NCBI GenBank assembly: GCA_964496725.1
Contig: CAZCAS010000007.1
Location: forward strand, 1 to 28,508
Reading direction: 5' to 3'
DNA from: JAZGHN01 sp964496725
GTDB lineage: Bacteria > Chloroflexota > Dehalococcoidia > Dehalococcoidales > E44-bin46
DNA: 28,508 nt
Shown in pieces: positions 6,929 to 15,004 of this stretch (position 1 is its first letter; each line of letters begins with the position of its first letter). Position numbers and translations under genes: made by a program. Below the pieces are notes generated by a model. The model saw only the letters and a list, made by a program, of their open reading frames with translations, made no database searches and was not told the origin of the DNA.

Positions 6929-7723
6929 TCAACCCAGCTCTGTCTCAGCCAGAGGTGGACGTTCCTTATAGACAGTGGAGACTACTAACAGAGTTATCCC
7001 CGCCACCATAAGACCAATGCTATACATCTTCATCGGGGCCATGAGGACACCAAGACTCTGTGATAACCAGGATTGGAGCTGCACCGGCAGACCAAACCGG
7101 GCCATAAGTGCCCCGATAGACCCCCCGATAACTAAAGTGCCAATAAAGGCAGGAATCCCACAGCTCAGGCAGGCTGACCCTATGGAACGGGTAGCACCTT
7201 TCACCCGCCGCCGATGCAGGAAAATGAGCCCCACGATTATGCCGACCATGGCACCTATTGAAATCCGGTAAGCCAACTGCTCATAGCCGACGTATCGCTT
7301 CGCTTGCTCAAGCATATCCATCGCCTCCGGGCTCATCGCACGTATCATGGTTGCGTTGATCTCAACAGTCGCTGGTATTAGCCCGGCAGCCCCCATGCTC
7401 TCTCCCAGACTCTCCCTCACCGGTTCCAGATCAATTACCACGCTCAACCTCTCGCTCTTCCCCAGGAGATAATCATAGGTGCCATAGATAACGGTATGCC
7501 ACTGCTCTCTTATCCAGGGCTCAAGGTCAGCAGGGATTTGCCCCAATGGAAACTGTCCACCCGCTACCTCCTCAATCAGTGAGGATACCTCCACCCTATC
7601 TATTTGAGCGATGACAAAGTCTGGATTGAGAATGGTGCGATTCATGGCAAACGTGACACCAAAAACAGACAAGGAACAAAAGAGGAGAAAACTCAAAAAA
7701 CCTATAGCTGCTTTTCTAACCAC
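6929..7723 (-). CDS. Uncharacterised membrane protein, about four TM segments
   Basis: I do not recognise a named family. The preferred start is the GTG at 7723, because AAAGGAGG lies eight bases before it; a longer frame from the TTG at 7753 has no usable ribosome site. The 264-residue product has an N-terminal hydrophobic segment (about 4-25). It then has an extracytoplasmic region of some 120 residues with several acidic helices (IDRVEVSSLIEEVAGGQFP, MSPEAMDMLEQAK). Three further hydrophobic segments fall near 148-170, 180-205 and 235-257. A short basic loop RRRVKGATR follows the second TM. The gene sits 51 bases downstream of acpS and in the same direction, with its own strong ribosome site. 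Confidence 0.7.
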   Translation of the reverse strand: MVRKAAIGFLSFLLFCSLSVFGVTFAMNRTILNPDFVIAQIDRVEVSSLIEEVAGGQFPLGQIPADLEPWIREQWHTVIYGTYDYLLGKSERLSVVIDLEPVRESLGESMGAAGLIPATVEINATMIRAMSPEAMDMLEQAKRYVGYEQLAYRISIGAMVGIIVGLIFLHRRRVKGATRSIGSACLSCGIPAFIGTLVIGGSIGALMARFGLPVQLQSWLSQSLGVLMAPMKMYSIGLMVAGITLLVVSTVYKERPPLAETELG

Positions 7724-7774
7724 CTGTGTTGCCTCCTTTCGGCACCGGTTCAACCCTTTTGAAAACCGGGATTC

Positions 7775-8155
7775 TTATTGTGCATCCCCAACGACAAAAG
7801 CTATGGCATACTCGTCACAATCAGAGAGACTGATAGCGAACGTATTTAAGCCCAGGTCCCCAGCCTGACTCCTGGTGCTGCCATGCAGGTAAACTAAAGG
7901 CTTACCCCTGGGATTAGACAATATCTCAATCTCTCTCCAGCTGAAATTGGGGCTTAAGCCACCTAACGCCTTTATCACTGCCTCCTTGCCGGCAAAACGA
8001 GCAGCCAGAGACGAGGAGCTATTACCACACAGCCTAAGCTCAGAATCAGTATAAACCCGCTGAAGGAACCGCTCCCCCCAGCAGGCTATAGCCTTTTCAA
8101 TACGGGCTACCTCTATTATATCAACACCAATATAGCGCATCCCAGTTGTCAGCAT
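7775..8155 (-). CDS. acpS: Holo-[acyl-carrier-protein] synthase
   Basis: A 126-residue AcpS-type phosphopantetheinyl transferase, which moves the 4'-phosphopantetheine of CoA onto acyl carrier protein. The Mg-binding residues are D12 in IGVDIIEVARIE and E58 in AARFAGKEAVIKALGG. The family's later motifs IEILSNPRGKPLVYLHG and AISLSDCDEYAIAFVV are also present. The start is either the ATG at 8155 or the in-frame ATG at 8140 (MRYIGVDI), which most relatives would favour; neither has a clear Shine-Dalgarno. The stop is 51 bases before the downstream membrane protein GTG. Confidence 0.93.
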   Translation of the reverse strand: MLTTGMRYIGVDIIEVARIEKAIACWGERFLQRVYTDSELRLCGNSSSSLAARFAGKEAVIKALGGLSPNFSWREIEILSNPRGKPLVYLHGSTRSQAGDLGLNTFAISLSDCDEYAIAFVVGDAQ

Positions 8156-8212
8156 TATAGCCTATTTCACCCAGGTACTCAATCCAGAACCGCCCGATTT
8201 CAGACTTATCTC

Positions 8213-8229
8213 TTAACAACATCTTAACA
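8213..8229. promoter_or_regulatory. PhoP-box-like direct repeat
   Basis: TTAACA-N5-TTAACA, an exact 11-bp repeat, lies between acpS (minus) and the NEW3 gene (plus). The spacing and hexamer equal the Bacillus PhoP box half-pair. It is about 60 bases upstream of the acpS start and 75-90 upstream of the plus-strand promoter. Two copies only, so the regulator is a guess. Confidence 0.35.
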
Positions 8230-8304
8230 ATTCTGTCTCATCATGAGGGATAGACCTGACAACCCATACAGGTTGTGTAAACGCTAAAATATGGGGAAAC
8301 GTAC

Positions 8305-8343
8305 TTGATTTAGTCCCGAGTTAGGGATATACTATATCCCTAA
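8305..8343 (+). promoter_or_regulatory. Promoter with a palindromic operator over the -10 box
   Basis: TTGATT (8305-8310), 17-base spacer, TATACT (8328-8333). A perfect 9-bp inverted repeat TTAGGGATA/TATCCCTAA with loop TACTA spans 8321-8343 and so covers the -10 element and the likely start site. This is the geometry of a repressor operator. It drives the first NEW3 gene at 8402. Confidence 0.75.
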
Positions 8344-8401
8344 AGTTGCAAAATCGCCAAATTAGCGAGCGCATCAAAAACGAAGGGGAATACTATCACT
8401 A

Positions 8402-9322
8402 ATGAATAGAGCCAGAATAGTTCGTTGCCTCGCTTGTTTTATCTTAATCCTCGCCGTCCTCATTGGTTTATTGGGAAGTCCAATCGCACTCGCAGCAGAT
8501 GAAGGCGGCACTAGCTCTGCCCCAACACCAAATACAGAGGAGCCCCAGACGGAAGAGGCAGACCAACCTGTCCAGCTTGTCTGCAAATATCCTATTATAG
8601 AGGGCGTGGCTGGCGAGACTTTCAATTTTGAACTTTATCTCGCGCCCACCGTCAAGGAGTATGCTGGCAAGTATGACTTTAACGTTGTAGCTCCTCCCGA
8701 ATGGGTGGCAACGCTCTGGCTCTCCCACCCGGACAGACGGATAAAAGGTATTGACCTAGAGGGTGTGCTCGCCCCCACTGAGACGATCACGGTTAAAGCT
8801 GCTCCAGTACCAGGGAAAACACCAGAGCCAGGCGAGTATGTGTTCACCTTTGAAATGATGTCGGATGAATTTCAAGCCAGCATCGACCTGACGGCAGTGG
8901 TAACCGACAGGTATGAGCTCGACCTGACCACAGCTACAGGGAGACTCAATACCGAGATAAAAGGAGAGGCAGAGCAAAATATAACCATTCTGCTGGAAAA
9001 TACAGGCACAGCGCCCATTGAAGACATCGCCCTCTCATCAGACAAGCCTGATGGCTGGGGCATAACCTTCGAACCCGACAAGATAGACTCTTTAGAACCA
9101 AACCTTACGCGGGAAGTGAATGTATCAATAAAGCCACCACAGAGAACGATAGCTCATGACTATAACGTTACCCTGAAGGCTGACAGTAAGCGCAGTTCTG
9201 ACAGTATGAACATGAGGATAACTGTGCAAACACCCAGGATTTGGAGCGGCGGTGGCATCGGCATAGCCGTGAGTGTCATCGCTGGCTTGGTATTTCTATT
9301 TAGAAGATTGAGCATGAGATAA
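8402..9322 (+). CDS. Exported NEW3-domain protein, copy 1 (membrane-anchored)
   Basis: A 306-residue protein with a signal peptide at 1-32 (basic MNRARIVR, a hydrophobic core, likely cleavage after ALA before ADEGG) and an acidic, Thr/Pro-rich linker at 33-55. Two beta-rich regions follow. The second (about 165-280) has the NEW3 pattern: ENTGTAPIEDIALSSDKPDGW, then V-x-I-x-PP and DYNVTLKADSKRSSDSMNMR. The C terminus has one TM segment (about 282-300) followed by RRLSMR, so most of the protein faces outside. NEW3 (COG1470-like) proteins are often found next to ABC-2 exporters; the ligand is unknown. It is a tandem paralogue of the gene at 9448. AAGGGGAA precedes the ATG by about 12 bases. Confidence 0.85.
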   Translation: MNRARIVRCLACFILILAVLIGLLGSPIALAADEGGTSSAPTPNTEEPQTEEADQPVQLVCKYPIIEGVAGETFNFELYLAPTVKEYAGKYDFNVVAPPEWVATLWLSHPDRRIKGIDLEGVLAPTETITVKAAPVPGKTPEPGEYVFTFEMMSDEFQASIDLTAVVTDRYELDLTTATGRLNTEIKGEAEQNITILLENTGTAPIEDIALSSDKPDGWGITFEPDKIDSLEPNLTREVNVSIKPPQRTIAHDYNVTLKADSKRSSDSMNMRITVQTPRIWSGGGIGIAVSVIAGLVFLFRRLSMR

Positions 9323-9332
9323 TGAACCGACC

Positions 9333-9346
9333 AAACAGCTAGTAGT
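9333..9346 (+). pseudogene. Relic of the ABC ATPase gene start after NEW3 copy 1
   Basis: The 14 bases AAACAGCTAGTAGT are identical to 10382-10395, inside the first codons of the ATPase gene. Both copies lie exactly 11 bases after the preceding NEW3 stop codon. Homology fades right after, before the second promoter at 9360. This marks the breakpoint of a tandem duplication. Confidence 0.75.
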
Positions 9347-9359
9347 CGAGATAGCCAAA

Positions 9360-9388
9360 TTGATTCAAACCATAGTTGGCAATATACT
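9360..9388 (+). promoter_or_regulatory. Second copy of the NEW3 promoter
   Basis: TTGATT (9360-9365), 17-base spacer, TATACT (9383-9388): the same hexamers and spacing as 8305-8333, with ATATACTATA shared around the -10. The flanking palindrome of the first copy is not preserved here. The promoter is 60 bases upstream of the ATG at 9448. Confidence 0.7.
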
Positions 9389-9447
9389 ATACTACCGAAC
9401 TTCAAGGAAAGTGGAAGCATGTTAAGAACAAGGAGGAGGAAAAATTT

Positions 9448-10371
9448 ATGAATAGGTCCAGAATAGCTCGCTACCTTGCCTGTTTTGTCTTACTCTTCAC
9501 AGTTCTCATTGGTCTAATGGGTAGCTCAGTTGCACTCGCAGCTGAGGAAAGCGGCAGCGGCTCTATTTCCTCACCGGAGAACCAAGAGGAACCTGAAGCC
9601 GTTAGTGAACCTGTAAAGTTTTTTGCCAAATTTCCTACCCTAGAGGGTGTAGCTGGCGACACCTTTGACTTCGAGGTCATGATCACACCTAATGCCGATG
9701 AATATGCTGTGAAGTATGACTTTAACGTTACAACCCCTCCTGGATGGGAGGGATCAGTTTGGGGCGATTACCCACAGAAACAGGTATCATCCATTGATTT
9801 CAGGGGAGAACAGCTCCACAGTGAAACAATCAACGTCAAAGCTACCCCATCACCAGGTGAAACGCCGGAGCCAGGAGAATATACGATAACCCTTGAAATG
9901 ACCTCGGCTGAACCTAAGATTGAAACCAGTCTAGATCTTACGGCGGTAGTGACCTATAGCTATGGGTTTAGTATGTATACCGAGACGGGGCGACTTAATG
10001 CCCAAGTGAAGGCTGGAGAGGACAATCATACCGCAATCCTGCTGCTAAACACAGGTACAGGACCTATTGAGGATATAGCCCTCTCAGCAGATAGTCCTGA
10101 AGGCTGGGATGTAACCTTCGACCCAGACAAAATAGGCACTCTGGAGACCGGCCTCAGGCAAGAGGCAGACGTGGTAATAAAGCCACCGAAGAAAACAATA
10201 GCTGGTGATTACCTCGTCACCCTGAAGGCCGATAGCGAACGCGGCTCTGATAGCATCCAACTGAGAGTAACCGTACTAACATCCACGCTTTGGGGATGGG
10301 CTGGCATTGGCATCGCAGCGGGTGTTGTCGCCGGCTTAATAATCCTATTCAGGCGATTAGGGAGGAGGTAA
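9448..10371 (+). CDS. Exported NEW3-domain protein, copy 2 (membrane-anchored)
   Basis: The start is the ATG at 9448 because AAGGAGGAGG lies just upstream; an earlier in-frame ATG at 9376 sits inside the promoter and is rejected. The product has 307 residues with the same plan as copy 1. It has a signal peptide MNRSRIARYLACFVLLFTVL ending in VALA-AEE, an acidic Ser-rich linker, and a beta region with PPGWEGSVWG. A NEW3 region follows (LLNTGTGPIEDIALSADSPE, then GW, and KPPKKTIAGDYLVTLKADSE), then a C-terminal TM with tail RRLGRR. The copies are clearly related along their whole length but have diverged substantially. It is followed by the ABC ATPase after four bases, so copy 2 is in the same operon as the transporter. 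Confidence 0.88.
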   Translation: MNRSRIARYLACFVLLFTVLIGLMGSSVALAAEESGSGSISSPENQEEPEAVSEPVKFFAKFPTLEGVAGDTFDFEVMITPNADEYAVKYDFNVTTPPGWEGSVWGDYPQKQVSSIDFRGEQLHSETINVKATPSPGETPEPGEYTITLEMTSAEPKIETSLDLTAVVTYSYGFSMYTETGRLNAQVKAGEDNHTAILLLNTGTGPIEDIALSADSPEGWDVTFDPDKIGTLETGLRQEADVVIKPPKKTIAGDYLVTLKADSERGSDSIQLRVTVLTSTLWGWAGIGIAAGVVAGLIILFRRLGRR

Positions 10372-10375
10372 TAAT

Positions 10376-11314
10376 TTGGCTAAACAGCTAGTAGTGGAAA
10401 CAACAGACCTGACCAAAACCTACGATAACACTACGGTTGTTGATAAGTTAAACCTGCGTATAGAAGATGGAGACATCTTTGGCTTCCTTGGCCCCAATGG
10501 AGCCGGGAAAACCACAACCATACTGATGTTGCTTGGTCTCACTGAGCCAACCTCCGGTATAGCACGTGTATGCGGGTATAACTCTACCAGAGAACCACTC
10601 AAGGTCAAGCGTATAACCGGCTACATTCCAGAGAAGGTAGGGTTCTACGAGGATTTAACCGCAAGCTATAACCTAGCCTACACCGCTAGGCTAAACGGGC
10701 TCCCAGAAAACCTTGTTAAGAAAACGGTAAGTGAAGCTCTGGAAATAGTTGGCCTATCAAAGACGGCTGAACAGATAGTGGGAGAGTTCTCCAGAGGGAT
10801 GAAGCAACGCCTGGCAATCGCTGATGTGCTGGTTAAAATGCCGAAGATAGCCATCCTGGACGAACCCACATCCGGCATAGACCCCGAGGGCATCGTCCGC
10901 ATGCTTGACCTGATAGCCGAGGTAGCCAAAGAGAAACAGATGACCATTGTCATGTCCTCACATCAACTATATCAAGTCCAGCGGATATGTAACCGCGTGG
11001 GGATATTGTCGCAGGGGAAGCTGGTAGCTGAAGGATTATTAGACCAAATGAGCAAGGATGCTCTGGGCAGTGGCCGATTTAGGATTGAGGTTAAGCTAGC
11101 TGAAATCACCTCGGCCCTCGTCGATTGTGTCAAGCGAATTAAAGGTGTACTCAATGTGGAAAGGACTGGGGATGCACTGTTTATCAGCTGCTCAGAGGAC
11201 CTGAGAGCCAAGATAGCTAAAGCAATTGTCGAAGCCAATGGTCTACTTGTAGAGATGAAGATTCAGAGTTTCGATTTAGAAGACATCTACATGAAACACT
11301 TTAAAGAGGGCTAA
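10376..11314 (+). CDS. ABC transporter ATP-binding protein
   Basis: A 312-residue ABC ATPase with all motifs: Walker A GPNGAGKTT (39-47), signature FSRGMKQRL (138-146), Walker B IAILDEPTSGIDPEG (158-172), and H-loop H196 in MSSHQ. The first 220 residues are the nucleotide-binding domain. The last 90 form a C-terminal extension common in CcmA/DrrA/NosF-type exporter ATPases. The start is TTG with AGGAGG seven bases upstream. It is followed by its permease after one base. Its first bases were copied behind NEW3 copy 1. The substrate is unknown; pairing with extracytoplasmic NEW3 proteins suggests export or envelope function. Confidence 0.95.
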   Translation: MAKQLVVETTDLTKTYDNTTVVDKLNLRIEDGDIFGFLGPNGAGKTTTILMLLGLTEPTSGIARVCGYNSTREPLKVKRITGYIPEKVGFYEDLTASYNLAYTARLNGLPENLVKKTVSEALEIVGLSKTAEQIVGEFSRGMKQRLAIADVLVKMPKIAILDEPTSGIDPEGIVRMLDLIAEVAKEKQMTIVMSSHQLYQVQRICNRVGILSQGKLVAEGLLDQMSKDALGSGRFRIEVKLAEITSALVDCVKRIKGVLNVERTGDALFISCSEDLRAKIAKAIVEANGLLVEMKIQSFDLEDIYMKHFKEG

Positions 11315-11315
11315 T

Positions 11316-12233
11316 ATGCAAGGACTTATGACGGTATTCCACAAAGAATTGGCTGATAATTTCACCAGCTGGAGGGGAATAATTCTGTTTGTCATGGTAT
11401 TGCTGGTTGGCGTACTGGCCGTCATTGCTCCCTCCGGGGCTTTGGAGGCTATGAAAGCGGAGACAAATGCCTCCAGTCAATTCATCTTTCTTAAGCTTTT
11501 TACCTCCTCTGGTGCATCTTCGCCATCTTTCCTCTGGTTTTTTGCTATGATCGTTACGCCCATAGTAGGCATAGTCCTCGGCCTTGATGCTATAAACGGC
11601 GAGAGAAGCAGAGGTACGCTGAGCCGACTCCTCTCTCAACCTATTTATCGAGACGCTCTCATCAATGGTAAGTTCCTTTCTGGCATAGTCACCATGGCCA
11701 TCATGCTAACGACCACACTCCTGGTCGTCTCTGGAATAGGGCTGGCTGAGCTTGGAGTCCCACCAACCTCAGAAGAGGTAGCCAGGCTGCTATTATTCTG
11801 GGGGGCAAGCATCCTTTATGGAGCCTTCTGGCTGGGCTTAGCCACGCTGTTCTCCGTCTACTTCGAGCGGGTGGCTACTTCAGCTCTAAGCTCAATAGCA
11901 ATCTGGGTATTTTTCCTCTTTTCCACCATCACCGGCTTTATTGCCAGCCAAGCCCAAACTACTGAAGCTGCCATCCGAGCTATGCGTGTTTCACCCCTTT
12001 TCCTCTTTCAGGAAGCAATAAATGTTATCCTTGTGCCTGGAGCAAGGACAATATCCGAATATCTTCAGCTTTCCACCACTCCTTCCAGTTCCAGATTTAT
12101 ACCCGGGCCTCTTTCGCTGGGTCAGACTGCGCTAACTATATGGCCCCACATGGCAATTATTGGAGGATTAACCGCTGCCCTCTTTGCCATCTCATATGTT
12201 AGATTCATGCGTGAAGAAATAAGGTCTACATAA
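11316..12233 (+). CDS. ABC-2 type permease
   Basis: A 305-residue integral membrane protein with about six TM segments (near 20-40, 68-92, 122-145, 158-183, 188-212 and 274-298). The family hallmark DAINGERSRGTLSRLLSQPIY (about 90-110) lies in the cytoplasmic loop after TM2, as in NosY/COG1277 permeases. There, an amphipathic coupling helix contacts the ATPase. The ATG follows the ATPase stop by one base, with AAAGAGG upstream. It completes the two-NEW3, ATPase and permease operon. The loop near 225-260 is long and probably external. Substrate unknown. Confidence 0.93.
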   Translation: MQGLMTVFHKELADNFTSWRGIILFVMVLLVGVLAVIAPSGALEAMKAETNASSQFIFLKLFTSSGASSPSFLWFFAMIVTPIVGIVLGLDAINGERSRGTLSRLLSQPIYRDALINGKFLSGIVTMAIMLTTTLLVVSGIGLAELGVPPTSEEVARLLLFWGASILYGAFWLGLATLFSVYFERVATSALSSIAIWVFFLFSTITGFIASQAQTTEAAIRAMRVSPLFLFQEAINVILVPGARTISEYLQLSTTPSSSRFIPGPLSLGQTALTIWPHMAIIGGLTAALFAISYVRFMREEIRST

Positions 12234-12451
12234 GAAAAGACCTTATCAGGTTCCATATGGGATATAATGGCATTACGCTATCATATTGACACCTCGGGCT
12301 GGCATAACTCATCACCAGCCAACTTCACGCTTGCGGTAAAGGTAAGCCGCTTTATCACTCACATTAAGCGACTAAAAAATGCTGAAGATGCAGTGGAGAA
12401 GTTTGAGAGAGGGTGCGAAAAGCCACAAAGGCTCCTGGCAATGACATACCA

Positions 12452-12474
12452 AGAGCCTTTGGTCAAGGCCCTCT
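12452..12474 (+). terminator. Weak hairpin between the convergent ABC operon and ftsZ
   Basis: GCCTT (12455-12459) pairs with AAGGC (12465-12469) around TGGTC; AGA/TCT extends the stem across a bulge. TATTTAATT follows on the plus strand. The 277-base gap 12234-12510 holds this and a GGCTGG/CCAGCC pair near 12298-12321 but no gene I trust. Confidence 0.3.
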
Positions 12475-12510
12475 ATTTAATTGTCCGGTCACTAAGCCCC
12501 CTCAAAAACC

Positions 12511-13650
12511 TCAGTGGGTCAGAGACTTCGGCGCGGGTGCATGTGCCTCAATAGAATTGGCAGACGGAATTACCGCATGACGCCGCTGATTAAACAGTGG
12601 ACGACGCAGGAAAGAGGGAACGTCCAGTTCCTCTTCGCTCTTCAAGCCTCTAAGGAGTTCTGTAAGTTCATCTTCCCTTTCATCTCCCGGCACTCCTGTC
12701 TTAGAAGTGAATCCAGTGGCAACAAGGGTGATCCTTACTTCCTCCTCCATGCTAAGGTCATGCGCAACCCCGAAGATGATATTAGCATTAGGGTCTACCG
12801 CTTGCCTGACTACCTCTGCCGCTTCATTAACCTCAAACAGGGTAAGGCTGCTACCACCAACAACATTGAATAGCACTCCGTTTGACCCCTCGATGGAAAC
12901 GTCTAGCAGCGGACTAGCCAAGGCTTCCTTAGCTGCGTCTACGGCCCGATTCTTACCTGAGCCGATACCGATGGACATCCAAGCTGGACCAGCATCCTTC
13001 ATCACCGCCTTAACATCAGCAAAGTCAAGGTTAATCATCCCAGGAACAGTGATAACTTCAGAGATAGCTTGAACTCCGTGCCTGAGCACATCATCGGCTA
13101 GCTTAAAGGCACTATCCACTGCCGCTTTCTGGTCACAAATATCAAGCAAGCGGTCATTAGGGATAATAATAAGAGTATCAACCTTGCCTAGCAGGCGAGC
13201 AATGCCCTCCTGCGCCACTTCACCACGGTGAACACCCTCAAAGGTAAATGGTTTGGTGACTACAGCGATAGTAAGGGCTCCACTTTGCTTGGACAACTCA
13301 GCAATAACAGGAGCAGCACCGGTGCCGGTGCCACCACCCATACCGCAGGTGATAAACACCATATCGGATCCAGCGACGAGGCCCTCCACTTTATCGCGGC
13401 TTTCCTCAGCTGCTTTCTGGCCCTGATTATGGTCACCGCCTACACCCAACCCTTTGGTAAGTTTCTCTCCAAGCTGAACACGGGTTGGAGCTTCAGTGAT
13501 GGCTAGGGCTTGAGCATCAGTATTCATGGCGATAAGCTCTACCCCCTGAATTCCCTCTTGAGCCATGCGGGTTACAGCATTACAGCCACCACCACCCAGG
13601 CCGATAACCTTAATCTTGGCCGGGTTAGGGACAAAACTTGCTTTTGCCAT
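12511..13650 (-). CDS. ftsZ: Cell division protein FtsZ
   Basis: At 379 residues it is a typical FtsZ, the tubulin-like GTPase that forms the division ring. The N-terminal nucleotide-binding segment is KIKVIGLGGGGCNAVTRM (12-29). The tubulin signature GGGTGTG is at 105-111. The T7 catalytic loop NLDFADVKAVM is at 207-217, with D209 and D212. The C-terminal tail that binds FtsA is recognisable as DVPSFLRRPLF, followed by about 25 extra residues rich in Ala, Pro and His. AAAGGAGG precedes the ATG. It is last in the mraZ-rsmH-ftsA-ftsZ run, 34 bases after ftsA. Confidence 0.98.
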   Translation of the reverse strand: MAKASFVPNPAKIKVIGLGGGGCNAVTRMAQEGIQGVELIAMNTDAQALAITEAPTRVQLGEKLTKGLGVGGDHNQGQKAAEESRDKVEGLVAGSDMVFITCGMGGGTGTGAAPVIAELSKQSGALTIAVVTKPFTFEGVHRGEVAQEGIARLLGKVDTLIIIPNDRLLDICDQKAAVDSAFKLADDVLRHGVQAISEVITVPGMINLDFADVKAVMKDAGPAWMSIGIGSGKNRAVDAAKEALASPLLDVSIEGSNGVLFNVVGGSSLTLFEVNEAAEVVRQAVDPNANIIFGVAHDLSMEEEVRITLVATGFTSKTGVPGDEREDELTELLRGLKSEEELDVPSFLRRPLFNQRRHAVIPSANSIEAHAPAPKSLTH

Positions 13651-13684
13651 CGCTTCCTCCTTTCTTTACCATTACTGGTAACTT

Positions 13685-14893
13685 TTAACGAAACAAGTTT
13701 CTAATTCGGGAAACCAACCGTCGTACAATGCCACGAGATTTCCAATTCTGCTTGCTTTCACGCTTTGCACCCCAGAGCAGAAGTCCAACACTGGTAGCAT
13801 ACGCCGGGTCACGAAGGACATCGGTGATGCCATACATCTCAGTAGGAACGCCTACCCTTACCGGAAGTCGTGTTATCTCACGACCCATAATATCTATGCC
13901 GGAAAGGTTGGAGCTACCACCGGTAAGCACCACTCCAGCAGGAACCAGTGATTCATGTTCACTGCGTGGCAACTCAAGCAGAATAAGCCGTACTATCTCT
14001 TCAATTCGAGCCTTGATGATGTCGCACAGGTCTTTATAGGAAATGCCATGTCCATTTTGGGACAGTGGGTGAGTGTTCTCCGCCTGACCCTCATAAACCG
14101 GCATAACACTGCCATACTTTTTCTTCATCTCCTCGGCGACATCAAAGGGCAGCCCTAAACCAATAGCTACATCCCTGGTGACCTGATAGCCAGCCACAGG
14201 CAGAATAGAGGTATGCCAGATACTTCCATCCTTAAATATGGCAACATCCGTGGTTCCACCACCGATATCCGCTAGTACTACGCCTACTTGCCTTTCATCC
14301 TCGCTCAATACAGCCTCGCTGCTGGCTAAGGGTTCGAGGACGAGGTCATCAACATCTACGCCAATACTGCGAATACACCTTATTAGGTTCTGGATGGAAG
14401 CAACCCCAGCAGTAATGATATGCGTTTCCACATCTAGCCTGAAGCCATGCATTCCTACCGGGTTCTGGATTCCCACCTGGCCATCAACGGCATAACCCCG
14501 AGAAATGACATGGAGCAACTTTCTATCGCTAGGGACCTTGATATCCTGGGCACAACTAAGTACCCTCTTCAAGTCGTCCGGACGCACCAGTCGGTCATTA
14601 CGGGTAATAGCAACTACCCCCCGGTTATTCATCGAATTGACATGCCTGCCAGTCACACCCACATAAGCAGATTCCACCTTGTAACCGCTGCTTTGTTCTG
14701 CCTTTCTCACTGAGTCCCGTATTGATTCCCTAGCCTCATTCATGCTGACTACCAATCCTTTGTGCAAGCCCTTGGACGGACTAATGCCCACACCGGCAAC
14801 CTGGATAGCATTCCCATTATAGATCTCGGCTATAATGGTACATACTTTAGTGGTGCCAACATCGATAGCAGATAAAATAGATGGCTTTTTCAT
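13685..14893 (-). CDS. ftsA: Cell division protein FtsA
   Basis: A 402-residue actin-like ATPase that tethers FtsZ to the membrane. The phosphate 1 motif is SAIDVGTTKVCTIIAE near the N terminus, phosphate 2 is VLADIGGGTTDVAIF and the adenosine motif is GVVLTGGSSNLSGI. The C-terminal amphipathic helix IVRRLVSRIRNLFR is the expected membrane-targeting sequence. The start is the ATG at 14893: AAAGGAGG is six bases before it, while the ATG at 14899 directly abuts that site. The ATG overlaps the TGA of a 17-codon leader frame as ATGA, so initiation may be coupled to it. No ftsQ precedes it. Confidence 0.97.
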   Translation of the reverse strand: MKKPSILSAIDVGTTKVCTIIAEIYNGNAIQVAGVGISPSKGLHKGLVVSMNEARESIRDSVRKAEQSSGYKVESAYVGVTGRHVNSMNNRGVVAITRNDRLVRPDDLKRVLSCAQDIKVPSDRKLLHVISRGYAVDGQVGIQNPVGMHGFRLDVETHIITAGVASIQNLIRCIRSIGVDVDDLVLEPLASSEAVLSEDERQVGVVLADIGGGTTDVAIFKDGSIWHTSILPVAGYQVTRDVAIGLGLPFDVAEEMKKKYGSVMPVYEGQAENTHPLSQNGHGISYKDLCDIIKARIEEIVRLILLELPRSEHESLVPAGVVLTGGSSNLSGIDIMGREITRLPVRVGVPTEMYGITDVLRDPAYATSVGLLLWGAKRESKQNWKSRGIVRRLVSRIRNLFR

Positions 14894-14943
14894 CCACATC
14901 CTCCTTTCGTTAACATTTTGATTTCCTGCTGCACTATTTTCAC
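14890..14943 (-). CDS. Putative 17-residue leader peptide / start-stop element before ftsA
   Basis: In the rsmH-ftsA gap, AAGGAGG (14960-14954) is followed after eight bases by ATG-TGA, a start codon directly followed by a stop. Two bases further, a GTG at 14943 opens MKIVQQEIKMLTKGGCG, whose TGA overlaps the ftsA ATG as ATGA. A strong ribosome site therefore has no ordinary gene behind it. It could feed ribosomes to ftsA, act as a short leader, or be the remnant of a lost gene such as ftsQ or ftsL. Confidence 0.4.
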   Translation of the reverse strand: MKIVQQEIKMLTKGGCG

Positions 14944-15004
14944 ATCTGCGAAACCTCCTTATCCATTGTCTCTAAAATTTTATGTAATCTAGGTTGTGGA
15001 AAAG

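Noticed and set aside
9376..9447. Upstream ATG for the second NEW3 gene
   Set aside because: It lies within the promoter region and the extra residues would precede a complete signal peptide; AAGGAGGAGG marks the ATG at 9448.
12267..12554. 95-codon plus-strand frame between the ABC permease and ftsZ
   Set aside because: No ribosome site, overlaps the ftsZ end on the opposite strand, no family resemblance. A TATAAT just before its ATG has no -35 partner. Treated as non-coding, with low certainty.
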